A stretch of DNA of 64,000 bases, taken from the NCBI GenBank assembly GCA_951812785.1, contig OX638335.1:62001-126000 (forward strand), given 5' to 3'. Of the stretch, positions 44,167 to 53,652 are shown piece by piece; the stretch's first letter is position 1, and every line of letters starts with the position of its first letter. The position numbers were made by a program, and so were the translations under genes. The DNA is from an uncultured Gammaproteobacteria bacterium (GTDB lineage Bacteria; Pseudomonadota; Gammaproteobacteria; UBA4575). The notes beneath the pieces are model-generated. The model was given only the letters and a program-made list of their open reading frames with translations. It was not told the DNA's origin and made no database searches.

Positions 44167-45066
44167 TTACTTGTTAGAGGTTTTTTTTGCTCGAGGGTGG
44201 GCTTGATCATAAACCTTAGCTAAATGCTGGAAATCTAGCTGGGTATATACCTGTGTGGTGCTAATATTTGCATGCCCCAGCAATTCTTGGACAGATCTTA
44301 GATCACCGCTCGACTCCAATAAATGGCTAGCAAATGAGTGACGCAGCATATGCGGATGAAGGTGGACACCTAGCTCTGCACGTTGGGCTTGTTCACGCAA
44401 TCTTTTTTGTACGGCTCGTTGCGAAAGCCGCGATCCGCGATTGTTCACAAAAACTGCATTTTCACCAGCAAGTGCTAAATTCTTGCGCAGATCTAGCCAC
44501 GCACTCATAGCTGCCCTTGCTTGCTGGCCTATTGGTAAATATCTTGTCTTTTTACCTTTACCAAGCACTATTACCTGACCTGCTGGTAAATCTATATCCA
44601 ACAAATCCAGGTTAACCATTTCTGTTAGACGCAATCCCGATGAGTACATCAGCTCCATCATGGCGTGATCGCGCATTTCCAATGGACTGTTATGAGTGCC
44701 ACTTAGCAGGCGATCAACTTGGTCCACATCTAACACCTTAGGTAGTTTCTTAGCTCCTTTGGGTGCGCGCACATCTGCGGCAGGATTGGTTCCGATTTGA
44801 TTATTTTTTAATAGGTGCTTATAAAAACCGCGCAATGATGATAGCAGCCGCTGCATGCTACTTTCTGCCATGCCTTTTCTATGACAACTGGAGATATAAG
44901 CCCGAATATCTTGGATACTAGCTTCAGCAATATCGTTGATTTCTTGCGCAGATATAAATCCAAAGAATCCTTGAATATCGCGTTGATAAGCTTCCAGGGT
45001 CGCAGGAGAGTAATGCTTAATAGTGCGAAGATAATTTAAGTACTCTTGTAAAGACTGGCTAAGCAT
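44167..45066 (-). CDS. xerC: tyrosine recombinase XerC
   Basis: Site-specific recombinase that resolves chromosome dimers at dif with XerD. The 299 residues carry the catalytic set: R146 in SSGLRLTEM, K in GKGKKTR (about 170-173), H239 and R242 in HPHMLRHSFASH, H265 in LGHANIST, and nucleophile Y274 in TQVYTQLD. It follows the DUF484 gene, the normal gammaproteobacterial order, which supports XerC rather than XerD. It is not an integron integrase: the extra alpha-helix insert of IntI is absent. Confidence 0.95.
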   Translation of the reverse strand: MLSQSLQEYLNYLRTIKHYSPATLEAYQRDIQGFFGFISAQEINDIAEASIQDIRAYISSCHRKGMAESSMQRLLSSLRGFYKHLLKNNQIGTNPAADVRAPKGAKKLPKVLDVDQVDRLLSGTHNSPLEMRDHAMMELMYSSGLRLTEMVNLDLLDIDLPAGQVIVLGKGKKTRYLPIGQQARAAMSAWLDLRKNLALAGENAVFVNNRGSRLSQRAVQKRLREQAQRAELGVHLHPHMLRHSFASHLLESSGDLRSVQELLGHANISTTQVYTQLDFQHLAKVYDQAHPRAKKTSNK

Positions 45067-45083
45067 CTTCGCAACTATATTAA

Positions 45084-45812
45084 TTATTGTTTAAGCAACT
45101 TCTTCAACTTGCGACTAAGCAAATCAGAAAGATATTCTAAAAACAATGTTCCCATCCCCTCGTAGAAACGGTTTTCATTAGAGCTACCTAGCAGTAATAC
45201 ACCAAAATTCTTATTGGTGCGCAATAGTATAGCAACACCGGATTTAACATCGACACGCCTTACAAACAGATCAACCAGGCCCTTGCCATGCAAGAAAATG
45301 CAATCTCGGCAATTCTCTTGAATAACTTGTTTATAGAACACATGATCCAAATCAGCAGCAGTAATGTTGTTTTCTACTGGCACTGTGTATTCAGGCGCTA
45401 CACCATATAAACTTAAACGAATTTGCAATGATGGAAACTCATTGTTTAATAGGTCATTAATGATAGGAACAATATTCTTATTATGATCGATCTCAATTAA
45501 ACGACGCGCAATTCTATGCAGTTGCTCCTCAAGAACTTCATTATCCTGAGCAATTTGCACTAGATGAAGAATTTTTTTCTCTAGACTTCCATTTTTATCA
45601 CGTAGCAACTGTATTTGGCGCTCAACCAACGAGACAGCCGCGCCAGATTCATGCTTAATATCAATATCACGCAAAAGTGCGGGGTGTTGATTAAAGAATT
45701 CTGGATGCTGCAATAGGTAGTCTTTAACTGCAGATGGATCAATAAACGGCACCGCTTCACTACGTCTAGTGCTGGCATTGGCACTCGCGTGAACTTCGGT
45801 TTTAGTTGTCAT
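45084..45812 (-). CDS. DUF484 family protein
   Basis: 242-residue protein with an N-terminal helical segment (SAVKDYLLQHPEFFNQHPALL), a coiled coil near 65-110 and a GAF-like C-terminal domain (ILLRTNKNFGVLLLGSSNENRF). It sits between dapF and xerC in many gammaproteobacteria, overlapping dapF by 4 bp. Function unknown; a link to XerC has been suggested only by position. Confidence 0.9.
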   Translation of the reverse strand: MTTKTEVHASANASTRRSEAVPFIDPSAVKDYLLQHPEFFNQHPALLRDIDIKHESGAAVSLVERQIQLLRDKNGSLEKKILHLVQIAQDNEVLEEQLHRIARRLIEIDHNKNIVPIINDLLNNEFPSLQIRLSLYGVAPEYTVPVENNITAADLDHVFYKQVIQENCRDCIFLHGKGLVDLFVRRVDVKSGVAILLRTNKNFGVLLLGSSNENRFYEGMGTLFLEYLSDLLSRKLKKLLKQ

Positions 45813-46636
45813 ACGTTAACACTCCCCTCAAAACTAAACTCAGTCGGCCCTGTCATTAACAAACATCCATTTTCATTACGGTGGATTTCCAGCATTCCGC
45901 CAGGCATTGTAATCTGAACTGTGTCATCCACCCTATTTTTTTGCTGCGCAACAGCTGCTGCCGCACAAGCTCCAGAGCCACTCGCCATTGTTTCACCGAC
46001 TCCTCGTTCAAAAATTCTTTGAATAATGTTTTGTCTGTTCTTTACTTGAACAAACTGAATATTGGCACGTTTGGGAAACCGTTCATCTATTTCCAAACGA
46101 CTACCTACTTCTTGCACATCTGCCAAGTTTACGTCATCAACAAATATAACGGCATGCGGGTTTCCCATTGAAACTACTGCAAACTCTATCTGCTGACCAT
46201 TGTGCTCAAACATATAAGCATTATTTTCACTCTGCTCGCTAAATGAAATTTCCCCCACCTCAAACTCTGGCTTACCCATCTCCACGGTAACGTTGATGTT
46301 ATCGCGAACATGGAGCACAAAAATGCCTGCAAGCGTTTCAACTTTTATGACTTCTTTGTCTGTTAGACCAAGTCGCCTTACAAACTGGGCAAAACATCGT
46401 ACGCCATTTCCACACTGCTCAACTTCACTGCCGTCACTATTGAATATTCGGTAACGAAAATCAACATCTTCCTTACTAGACGATTGCGCAATTAACAGCT
46501 GATCACAACCAATTCCAAACTTTCTATGTGATAAGTCACGAATATTGTCTGTTGTTAAATTGAAATTTTGGCTAATACCGTCAAGCAAAACAAAGTCATT
46601 GCCAAGACCATGCATTTTTACAAATTTAAGTTTCAC
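45809..46636 (-). CDS. dapF: diaminopimelate epimerase, second catalytic Cys replaced by Ser
   Basis: Interconverts LL- and meso-diaminopimelate for lysine and peptidoglycan. The 275 residues are of normal length and otherwise typical: MHGLGNDFVLLD, NSDGSEVEQCGNGVRCFA with catalytic C75, and ERGVGETMASGSGACAA. The family's second catalytic cysteine lies in the motif GETxACGSGA. Here that position is Ser219 (AGT at 45982-45980), a one-base change from TGT. C224 nearby is a separate, commonly present cysteine. The rest of the pocket looks intact. A true enzyme with Ser there would be expected to racemise poorly, so this is either a sequence error or a functional change. Confidence 0.92.
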   Translation of the reverse strand: MKLKFVKMHGLGNDFVLLDGISQNFNLTTDNIRDLSHRKFGIGCDQLLIAQSSSKEDVDFRYRIFNSDGSEVEQCGNGVRCFAQFVRRLGLTDKEVIKVETLAGIFVLHVRDNINVTVEMGKPEFEVGEISFSEQSENNAYMFEHNGQQIEFAVVSMGNPHAVIFVDDVNLADVQEVGSRLEIDERFPKRANIQFVQVKNRQNIIQRIFERGVGETMASGSGACAAAAVAQQKNRVDDTVQITMPGGMLEIHRNENGCLLMTGPTEFSFEGSVNV

Positions 46637-46674
46637 TGTATTTGCCGTGAGTTATAAGATTTATTTAATAACTA

Positions 46675-47094
46675 TTATTGCTTATCAATATTATCAAGAC
46701 CCAAACAAACAATTTCTTTATAGATACATCAATCCATAATGATAGAAATTCCTGCTTGCTGGGCTTTTTTTTCTGCCTCTAAACTAATTATACCTTCTTG
46801 CAACCAAATTTTATTAATCCCCAGACTTGCACATGAGTCAACAATACCCGGCACATATTTAGGTGCACGAAAAACATTAATTAAATCCACTTCAAATGGA
46901 ATATCCTCCAGTGATTTATAAACAGCCTGGCCCAATATTGTCGTTACACCTGGACGTACCGGTATTACTGTATACGATAATCCTTGTAAGCACTTGGCAA
47001 CTCAATGGCCAGGCCTATTTTGCTTTGGAGACAATCCGACAACTGCAATAATGTTAACGCTTTGCAGCAACTTAATGATAGCTTGATCATTCAT
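46675..47094 (-). pseudogene. YccU-like CoA-binding protein with two internal TGA stops
   Basis: Reading from the ATG at 47094 through to a TAA at 46675-46677 gives 139 codons, the full length of the family (E. coli YccU, about 137). It is colinear throughout: IIAVVGLSPKQNRPGH, PVRPGVTTILG, then DLINVFRAPKYVPGIVD and KIWLQEGI. Two TGA codons interrupt it: codon 31 (47004-47002), where homologues have Gly in PSHGVA, and codon 122 (46731-46729), where they have Arg or Lys in MDRC. Each could be one substitution (GGA or CGA to TGA). The 68-codon piece from 46935 is unlikely to function alone. Confidence 0.8.
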
Positions 47095-47129
47095 CGCATA
47101 AACTCAGCATAAGTCACTTATATATGAAA

Positions 47130-48395
47130 CTAATCCGTTGGCAATAAAATCTCATTTTGCCAAAGTTCATCCAGCGCATCTCTACGTCTAATTAAGTGGG
47201 TATTCCCACCATCTATCATTAACTCACATGGCCGTTGGCGTGTATTGTAATTACTCGCCATTGTCATCGCGTATGCACCCGCAGACATCACCGCAAGTAA
47301 TTCTCCTGGCTGTAACTCTTTCATTTCGCGTTTCTTCGCGAAGAAATCACCGCTCTCACAGACTGGACCGACGATGTCGTAAACCTTATCTACTCGTTTT
47401 GCGTTGAGTGTAACAGGCAACACTGTATGCCAAGCTTGGTATAATGCGGGCCGCATCAAGTCGTTCATGGCAGCGTCCACCAACACAAATTCATTCACCT
47501 CTATATCTTTTATATATTCAACCGCAGTAACCAATATACCTGCATTGGCAACAATTGATCTTCCTGGCTCTAATACTAGTTGATAATGCTTACCTTTAAA
47601 CAGCGGTGTAATCACTTCTGCATAGTGACTAAATGCAGGAGGTTTTTCATTATCGTAGGTGATACCAAAACCACCGCCTAAATCGATATGCTTTAGCTCT
47701 ATACCCAGTTGTTCTAATTTTTCTACAAATTCAAAAACATGCTTGGCTGCCTCTACATAGGGCTGTGTTTCTGTGATCTGCGACCCAATATGACAATCAA
47801 CGCCAACCGGTCTGACCCAGGGATCGTCTTTAATTGATGTATATAACTTAAGTGCCAGCTCACTGGTAATGCCGAATTTACTTTCTTTTAAACCTGTAGA
47901 GGTATATGGATGTGTATTTGGATTCACATCAGGATTTATCCTCAGTGAAACATTCACATGCATTTTCATATCCGCTGAAATAGCACAAATACGCGTTAAT
48001 TCGTACTCAGACTCAACATTAATACAGCCGGTCTGGCAATGAATCGCCTTACGAATTTCATCTTCTCTTTTAGCGACGCCTGAGAACATCACCTTGCTCG
48101 CATCACCACCTGCTGCTAATACGCGCTCAAGCTCGCCCACTGAAACAATATCGAAACCCGCTCCCCATTGAGCTAGCATTTGCAAAATAGCAATATTGGA
48201 ATTTGCTTTAACTGCGTAACAAGGCAAAAAATCTATAGAAGAAAATGCCGTACATAATTCTACCCAACGCGAAGTCAATGCAGATTTAGAATAAATATAA
48301 AGTGGTGTTCCGTATTCCAGCGCCATACGAGGAATATCAACCTCTTCGACATATAAGTTATCTTGTCGATATTCAAAACCAGGAAATTGATTCAC
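47130..48395 (-). CDS. lysA: diaminopimelate decarboxylase
   Basis: PLP enzyme for the last step of lysine synthesis, 421 residues. The PLP lysine is K63 in PCYAVKANSN. HIDLGGGFGITY binds the cofactor phosphate, EPGRSIV follows, and GPVCESGDFFAK near 335-350 provides the catalytic Cys across the dimer. It stands between lptM and the dead CoA-binding gene, with dapF further downstream, so it belongs to the lysine/peptidoglycan group. Confidence 0.97.
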   Translation of the reverse strand: MNQFPGFEYRQDNLYVEEVDIPRMALEYGTPLYIYSKSALTSRWVELCTAFSSIDFLPCYAVKANSNIAILQMLAQWGAGFDIVSVGELERVLAAGGDASKVMFSGVAKREDEIRKAIHCQTGCINVESEYELTRICAISADMKMHVNVSLRINPDVNPNTHPYTSTGLKESKFGITSELALKLYTSIKDDPWVRPVGVDCHIGSQITETQPYVEAAKHVFEFVEKLEQLGIELKHIDLGGGFGITYDNEKPPAFSHYAEVITPLFKGKHYQLVLEPGRSIVANAGILVTAVEYIKDIEVNEFVLVDAAMNDLMRPALYQAWHTVLPVTLNAKRVDKVYDIVGPVCESGDFFAKKREMKELQPGELLAVMSAGAYAMTMASNYNTRQRPCELMIDGGNTHLIRRRDALDELWQNEILLPTD

Positions 48396-48455
48396 TATAG
48401 CGCCTGCTGAGTTATTAAGTGTGTGTTCTTAACTATATTTAGGTGAGAAAGCGGA

Positions 48456-48614
48456 TTATTCTTTTTCTTCTTGTGTTTTTTCTTCGCTCCCTGTGTCTTC
48501 TGTTTGTACAGGAGCAGTTTCTTCTGTAGGTGCATATAGCGGGCCATATTGACCACAAGCGCTGAATATCATCATGCTTGCTAACAAAAACAACACCAAA
48601 GTGATTCGATTCAA
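48456..48614 (-). CDS. lptM: LptM/YifL-type small lipoprotein
   Basis: 52-residue lipoprotein in the position, beside lysA, typical of LptM, which helps the LptD/LptE translocon mature. Signal peptide MNRITLVLFLLASMMIFSAC with C20 as the lipidated residue, followed by the LptM hallmark GQYGPLYAP (GQKGPLY in E. coli). The C-terminus is an acidic Glu/Lys-rich tail. The start is TTG at 48614, preceded by AGGTAGAG; in-frame ATGs fall inside the signal peptide. Confidence 0.85.
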   Translation of the reverse strand: MNRITLVLFLLASMMIFSACGQYGPLYAPTEETAPVQTEDTGSEEKTQEEKE

Positions 48615-48711
48615 GTTACTCTACCTATTTTTAAGTCAGCGATATATTATCAGCGCGTAATTATAACGATGTACGCACAGATATAATATAGTGATCTATA
48701 ATGGATACGAT

Positions 48712-49377
48712 ATGGAAAGTTTAGATTACATAGAAGAAATTCACGGAGACAATCCCGATGCCGCTATTATTTGGTTACATGGTTTAGGCGCGGACGGTTA
48801 CGACTTCAAACCGATGGTCAAACAACTTAACTTACATAGCGATCTTTCAATTCATTTTGTTTTCCCCCATGCTCCCGTACAACCAGTGACGATCAACCAA
48901 GGCATGTCAATGAATGCCTGGTATGACATTTTAGAACTCAGTTTGGAAGCAGAAGAAGATGAAACCGGTATCAATGCATCCATGCATGCGATTGAATCGT
49001 TAATTCAATCTAAATTTCCCCACATTGATTCGAGCAGAATTATTTTAGCTGGCTTCTCGCAGGGTGGCGCTTTAACACTGCATACCCTGTTGCATGGCAG
49101 TGTCGCGATTGGTGGTGTGATTGCTTTATCAACGTATTTACCATTGAGGTTTACAGCACCCGAGGCGAAAAAAAATAGAGTCGTTGGGCACAATATCTTT
49201 ATGGCTCATGGCACAGATGATGACGTTCTGCCGATCGACATAGGTGGCCTAGCAAGAGGCATACTACTTACTCTTGGGGCCAAACTAGTCTGGCACGCTT
49301 ACCCCATGGCTCATCAATTATGCAATGAGCAAATTCTAGACATCCGAAGTTGGATTATTAAACAACTTGCACGTTAA
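48712..49377 (+). CDS. carboxylesterase / acyl-protein thioesterase family hydrolase
   Basis: Alpha/beta hydrolase of 221 residues. Oxyanion region [12 protein letters not shown] at 21-32, nucleophile S116 in GFSQGGA, Asp near 170 in HGTDDDVLP, and His201 in YPMAHQLC. Related esterases hydrolyse short-chain esters. I start at the ATG 48712, since the GTG at 48691 only adds residues before the conserved region and overlaps a TATAAT (48682-48687) promoter element. Its stop overlaps the convergent argH stop by 4 bp. Confidence 0.9.
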   Translation: MESLDYIEEIHGDNPDAAIIWLHGLGADGYDFKPMVKQLNLHSDLSIHFVFPHAPVQPVTINQGMSMNAWYDILELSLEAEEDETGINASMHAIESLIQSKFPHIDSSRIILAGFSQGGALTLHTLLHGSVAIGGVIALSTYLPLRFTAPEAKKNRVVGHNIFMAHGTDDDVLPIDIGGLARGILLTLGAKLVWHAYPMAHQLCNEQILDIRSWIIKQLAR

Positions 49378-50801
49378 ACAATCTTGTCACGCGCAGCCTT
49401 AATTTGCAGGCGCACTTGCTTAGGACATGTTCCTCCCGTGACTTGCTTAGACTCAGCAGAACCACGCGTTTGTAATACTGGATAAACATCCTCAGATACC
49501 ACTTCGGAAATAGATTGGTACTGTTGTATCGATAACTGCGGTAATTCTTTATCTTCATCTATCGCTAATCGTACTGCACGACCAACAATTTCATGCGCAT
49601 CTCGAAATGCCACGCCTTTTGCCACTAGATAATCTGCCAAATCAGTGGCCGTGGCATAACCTTTATTCGCAGCTTGCGCAAGATTGTCTGATTTAAAAAC
49701 AATGTGAGGAATCATATCTGCGTACACACGCACACTGCCCATCACCGCATCGATTGTGTCGAATAACGGCTCTTTGTCTTCTTGATTATCTTTGTTGTAC
49801 GCCAGCACCTGTGACTTCATTAATGTCAGTAGTGACATCAAGTTACCAAACACACGTCCACTCTTTCCGCGCACCAATTCTGGAACATCAGGATTTTTCT
49901 TTTGCGGCATAATGGATGAACCCGTACAAAAACGATCTGGTAGCTCAATAAATTCAAACTGCTGTGATGCCCACAATACTAATTCTTCTGACATGCGTGA
50001 TAAGTGCATCAACAACACAGACGCAAATGAACAAAATTCTATTGCAAAGTCACGATCACTGACTGCATCTAAAGAGTTTTTAGTAATGGAATCAAAGCCC
50101 AATTGCTTAGCAACAAAATCACGATCCAGCGGAAATGGTGTCCCCGCTAATGCAGCAGAGCCTAATGGCATGACATTAACGCGCTTTTTACAATCCGCTA
50201 AACGCCCACGGTCTCGCGTTAACATTTCAAACCAAGCCATTAAATGATGGCCCACAGTAATCACTTGAGCCACTTGTAAATGAGTAAAGCCAGGCATTAA
50301 GGTATCTGCTTCTTTTTCAGCGACACTTAGAATAGCGTGCTGCATACGTTGGAGCTCAGCATCAATAAATTCCATTTGCTCTCGCAGATATAGCCTTATA
50401 TCTGTGGCCACTTGGTCATTTCGAGATCGTCCTGTGTGCAATTTTTTACCCGGATCGCCGATCTTTGCTACTAAGCGAGATTCAATATTCATATGTACAT
50501 CTTCAAGATCAACACGCCATTCAAATTCACCCGCTTCAATTTCTGTACGAATGTCATCTAGGGCGCTCACAATAGCATCGCATTCATTGGCAGTAAGCAC
50601 CTTAATTTTAGCCAGCATCCGCGCATGTGCTTGAGAGCCAGCAATGTCTTGCGCGTACATTCGTTGATCAAATGCCACAGATGCCGTAAATTCCTCGACG
50701 AATGCATCCGTCGACTCAGTGAAACGACCGCCCCATGGTTTACTACCGTCAGGTTTTGTTTGTTGGGGATTGGTTTTTTTATCGTTGTTGTTTTTAGACA
50801 T
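49374..50801 (-). CDS. argH: argininosuccinate lyase
   Basis: Last enzyme of arginine synthesis, splitting argininosuccinate to arginine and fumarate. With the start at 50801 the protein is 475 residues, close to E. coli (457). The fumarate lyase signature [15 protein letters not shown] is present, as are [28 protein letters not shown] and [10 protein letters not shown]. An in-frame start at 50921 would add 40 unrelated residues and run into the algZ 5' region, so it is rejected. Divergent from algZ. Confidence 0.96.
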   Translation of the reverse strand: MSKNNNDKKTNPQQTKPDGSKPWGGRFTESTDAFVEEFTASVAFDQRMYAQDIAGSQAHARMLAKIKVLTANECDAIVSALDDIRTEIEAGEFEWRVDLEDVHMNIESRLVAKIGDPGKKLHTGRSRNDQVATDIRLYLREQMEFIDAELQRMQHAILSVAEKEADTLMPGFTHLQVAQVITVGHHLMAWFEMLTRDRGRLADCKKRVNVMPLGSAALAGTPFPLDRDFVAKQLGFDSITKNSLDAVSDRDFAIEFCSFASVLLMHLSRMSEELVLWASQQFEFIELPDRFCTGSSIMPQKKNPDVPELVRGKSGRVFGNLMSLLTLMKSQVLAYNKDNQEDKEPLFDTIDAVMGSVRVYADMIPHIVFKSDNLAQAANKGYATATDLADYLVAKGVAFRDAHEIVGRAVRLAIDEDKELPQLSIQQYQSISEVVSEDVYPVLQTRGSAESKQVTGGTCPKQVRLQIKAARDKIV

Positions 50802-50862
50802 AACAGCTAATCGATCAAATGTGGCGTGAGTATACCTAGGAACGTAGTGTTTAAAAATAAAC

Positions 50863-51950
50863 TTGCTGTGCAACATCAAATGCAAATGGCTAAAACCCTT
50901 TCCCAACAACCACAGCGCCAAGATATTAAGTCAAACTGAACCTAGCTTTTTACCTGATTTCTGCAACGCACGCGTTATCTTCCTAGTGATCTTGGGTGCA
51001 ATTTTATTAGCTTTTGTACTTTCGCTATCATCCATGCAAGCTGGTGAAGACTACTGGATTAATTTATCCATGATCGCGTTATTCATCGTTTGGATCGCTT
51101 TTGGCAATATTCTAGTCTTGTGCGTGAGTAGAAAATTCCTGCATGGCTTAACGCCTATCGTAGCTGCTTTCTCATGCTATAGATTAAGCTTATTAGCCAC
51201 ATTAATCATATCTATAGTTGCGGTGCTCACTACCCCTCAAGAAACCACGCTGATTTCTACGAGTGACTCATTACTTATGAATGGCTTCCTACTTAAGAAA
51301 CCTTGCGATCAGCGCCATCGTAAGCGCGGTTGCTTTACGTTACTTCTATGTACAACACCAATGGAAATCTAATATTCAGACCGAAGCACGCTCTAGAATC
51401 CAAGCATTACAGGCAAGAATTCGTCCGCATTTCTTATTCAATAGCATGAATACTATTGCCAGTCGACCCGATTAAAGCAGAAAAAGCCATCTTGGATTTA
51501 GCTGACCTATTCCGCGCCTCTTTAAGCCATCAAGACAAGGTTACCCTGCGCGAAGAACTAGATTTCACCGAACGCTATATCAGTAGCGAGGAACTCAGAC
51601 TAGGAGGCCGACTAAAAATTGAATTGCGCTTGCAAGACGGTCTCAGTTTAAGCACACTCATACCCGCATTAATCCTGCAACCTTTGGTGAAAAATGCGAT
51701 ATATCATGGTATTGAGCCACTGACAGAGGGGGGCGTCCGAATTGAAATCGAGAGTACAGGCCACGAGCTACAGCTTACCATCACGAACCCGAAACCATTT
51801 GAGCGTGACCCGCTTCGACCTGGCAATAAAATGGCGCAGGATAATATCCGTCAGCGCTTACAGCTTGCATATGGCGATCAGTCCAAAATGGAAATAAGAG
51901 AATCCGACGAAGATTATTCAGTTAGCTTCCGTATTCCCATAGAGGCTTAA
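50863..51950 (+). pseudogene. algZ: AlgZ/FimS-type sensor histidine kinase, two frameshifts
   Basis: LytS-like membrane kinase paired with AlgR. The frame 50863-51295 gives SFLPDFCNARVIFLVILGA and four membrane helices. Near 51295 one extra base shifts the frame: FLLRNLAISAIVSAVALRYFYV would need CTTAGA where CTTAAGA stands. Frame two gives RIRPHFLFNSMNTIAS with the phospho-acceptor His, then stops at 51475. A second shift near 51461 leads to VDPIKAEKAILDLADLFRASL and the ATPase domain to 51950. The N-terminus is also uncertain: a Met at 50886 in another frame ([10 protein letters not shown]) looks plausible. Without correction no complete kinase is made. Confidence 0.85.
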
Positions 51951-51967
51951 TCTAAGAGGCTTAATAC

Positions 51968-52699
51968 ATGAAAGTTTTAATTGTGGATGATGAAGCTCCA
52001 GCACGCGACCGATTAATACATATGGTTTCTTCCATAAATAGCATGGAAACCAGCGGGCAAGCATCCAATGGCCTAGAAGCTGTTCAAATGGTGCAAGACT
52101 CACAGCCAGATGTGGTGTTAATGGACATTCGCATGCCCGGCATGGACGGCTTAGAGGCCGCTCGCCACTTAAGCGAAATGGGTGAACCACCAGCGATTAT
52201 CTTCACAACTGCTTATAGTGAACATGCTCTAGAAGCTTATGATGCTAATGCTGTTGATTATCTCGTTAAGCCAATTCGCCAAGAAAAATTAGAGGAATCC
52301 CTATCCAAGGCAAGAAAGTTAACTAAAGCGCAAGTTACTGCGTTAAACATCGAAACTAACAATATTGGCCGCAGCCATATCTGCGCACGTATTCGCGGTA
52401 ACCTTGAGCTGATTCCTGTCGACGAAATTGTTTATTTCCAAGCGGATCAAAAATATATCACCGTGCGTCACTTAGGCGGGGAAGTGTTAATTGAAGATGC
52501 GCTGAAAAATCTAGAAATTGAATTCGAAGATCGCCTAATTCGTATTCACCGTAATGCACTGGTAAGCACCAATTACATTATTGGCATGGAAAAAAATATC
52601 GATGGCCGTTTTGTCGTTAGCTTTAAAGAAATTGAAGACAAACTAGAAATCAGCCGTAGACATGTCGCAGAAGTACGTAAATTCTTAAAGTTCAGATAA
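51968..52699 (+). CDS. algR: LytTR-family response regulator AlgR
   Basis: Intact 243-residue regulator with a receiver domain (VDDEAPARDRL, phospho-acceptor D53 in LMDIRMPGMDGLEA, switch Lys in YLVKPI) and a LytTR DNA-binding domain (VDEIVYFQADQKYITV, then RIHRNALVSTNYI). Homologues control alginate, pili or other surface traits in Pseudomonas. Its usual partner kinase gene just upstream is frameshifted. Downstream haem genes follow, as in Pseudomonas. Confidence 0.93.
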   Translation: MKVLIVDDEAPARDRLIHMVSSINSMETSGQASNGLEAVQMVQDSQPDVVLMDIRMPGMDGLEAARHLSEMGEPPAIIFTTAYSEHALEAYDANAVDYLVKPIRQEKLEESLSKARKLTKAQVTALNIETNNIGRSHICARIRGNLELIPVDEIVYFQADQKYITVRHLGGEVLIEDALKNLEIEFEDRLIRIHRNALVSTNYIIGMEKNIDGRFVVSFKEIEDKLEISRRHVAEVRKFLKFR

Positions 52700-52728
52700 C
52701 TGATACACCACGCACTCGGTTTGAATAA

Positions 52729-53652
52729 ATGTCACGTATTCGAATAGCTACACGTGAGAGCCAACTTGCCCTATGGCAGGCGAATGAGGTATCACAGCTA
52801 CTATCATTACACCACCCTAGTATTGAAGTCGAAATTATCGGCATGACTACTGAGGGAGACCGATTCTTGCAAGCATCGTTAGCAGCTGCAGGCGGTAAAG
52901 GTTTATTTGTTAAAGAGCTTGAACAGTGCTTGCTCAACAACAATGCTGACATTGCCGTACATTCGATGAAAGATGTCCCTTATGAATTACCTGCATCTCT
53001 AGAAATCCACGCTATCTTAGAACGCGAAGACCCTCGTGATGCATTTGTCTCTAATAAATATAAATCCCTCACTGACTTACCTATTAATGCCGTCGTAGGC
53101 ACTTCTAGCACTCGGCGCGAATGCCAAATACGCGCATTAAGAAACGATCTGGATATACAACCTCTGCGCGGCAACGTAAACACACGTTTAAAAAAACTAG
53201 ATGACAGCGAATACGATGCCATCATCCTGGCCAGTGCTGGGCTTAAGCGTTTAGGCTTTGAAGATAGAATTGCCAACTTTATAGAAACAGACACCAGCTT
53301 ACCTGCTATTGGCCAAGGTGCAATTGGAATCGAGTGTAGAGATAATGATTCAGATACTAGAGAAATTCTTGCCCCTCTACATCATCATGCGACATCCTTA
53401 GCAGTGATTGCGGAACGTGGTGTCAGCACCGCACTATCAGCTAATTGTCACCTACCGATTGCAGCTCATGCTACCCAGTCAGCAGATTCATTAATGCTAA
53501 AAGCACTCGTCGGATTGCCTGATGGCAGTAAAATTATAAGTGCTTCAGCGACAGGAGCGCATAATGAAATCGCCCAAATCATCCAACAAGTAGTCAACGA
53601 GCTTATGGAGCAAGGTGCTAATGAACTCGTAGATTCATTACGAGAAGAGTGA
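52729..53652 (+). CDS. hemC: porphobilinogen deaminase (hydroxymethylbilane synthase)
   Basis: Joins four porphobilinogens into hydroxymethylbilane for haem. 307 residues. RIATRESQLALWQA starts the protein; HSMKDVPYELP and VVGTSSTRRECQIRA hold substrate-binding arginines; the dipyrromethane cofactor is attached to C240 in ALSANCHLPIAAHA (family LxxxCxxP). Its stop overlaps the hemD GTG by 4 bp. Confidence 0.97.
   Translation: MSRIRIATRESQLALWQANEVSQLLSLHHPSIEVEIIGMTTEGDRFLQASLAAAGGKGLFVKELEQCLLNNNADIAVHSMKDVPYELPASLEIHAILEREDPRDAFVSNKYKSLTDLPINAVVGTSSTRRECQIRALRNDLDIQPLRGNVNTRLKKLDDSEYDAIILASAGLKRLGFEDRIANFIETDTSLPAIGQGAIGIECRDNDSDTREILAPLHHHATSLAVIAERGVSTALSANCHLPIAAHATQSADSLMLKALVGLPDGSKIISASATGAHNEIAQIIQQVVNELMEQGANELVDSLREE

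Noticed and set aside
44167-45066. The tyrosine recombinase as an integron integrase for the cassette array
   Set aside because: Sequence and neighbours (DUF484, dapF, hslVU) identify XerC, and the IntI-specific insert is absent. It is also 20 kb away.
46675-47094. TGA read as an amino acid (recoding) in the CoA-binding gene
   Set aside because: TGA ends several intact genes here, and the two TGA codons stand at positions with different expected residues (Gly and Arg/Lys).
48691-48711. GTG start for the carboxylesterase
   Set aside because: It adds seven residues outside the conserved region and overlaps a likely promoter; the ATG at 48712 is better.
50802-50921. Long form of ArgH starting at 50921
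   Set aside because: The extra 40 residues are not family-like and overlap the algZ 5' region.
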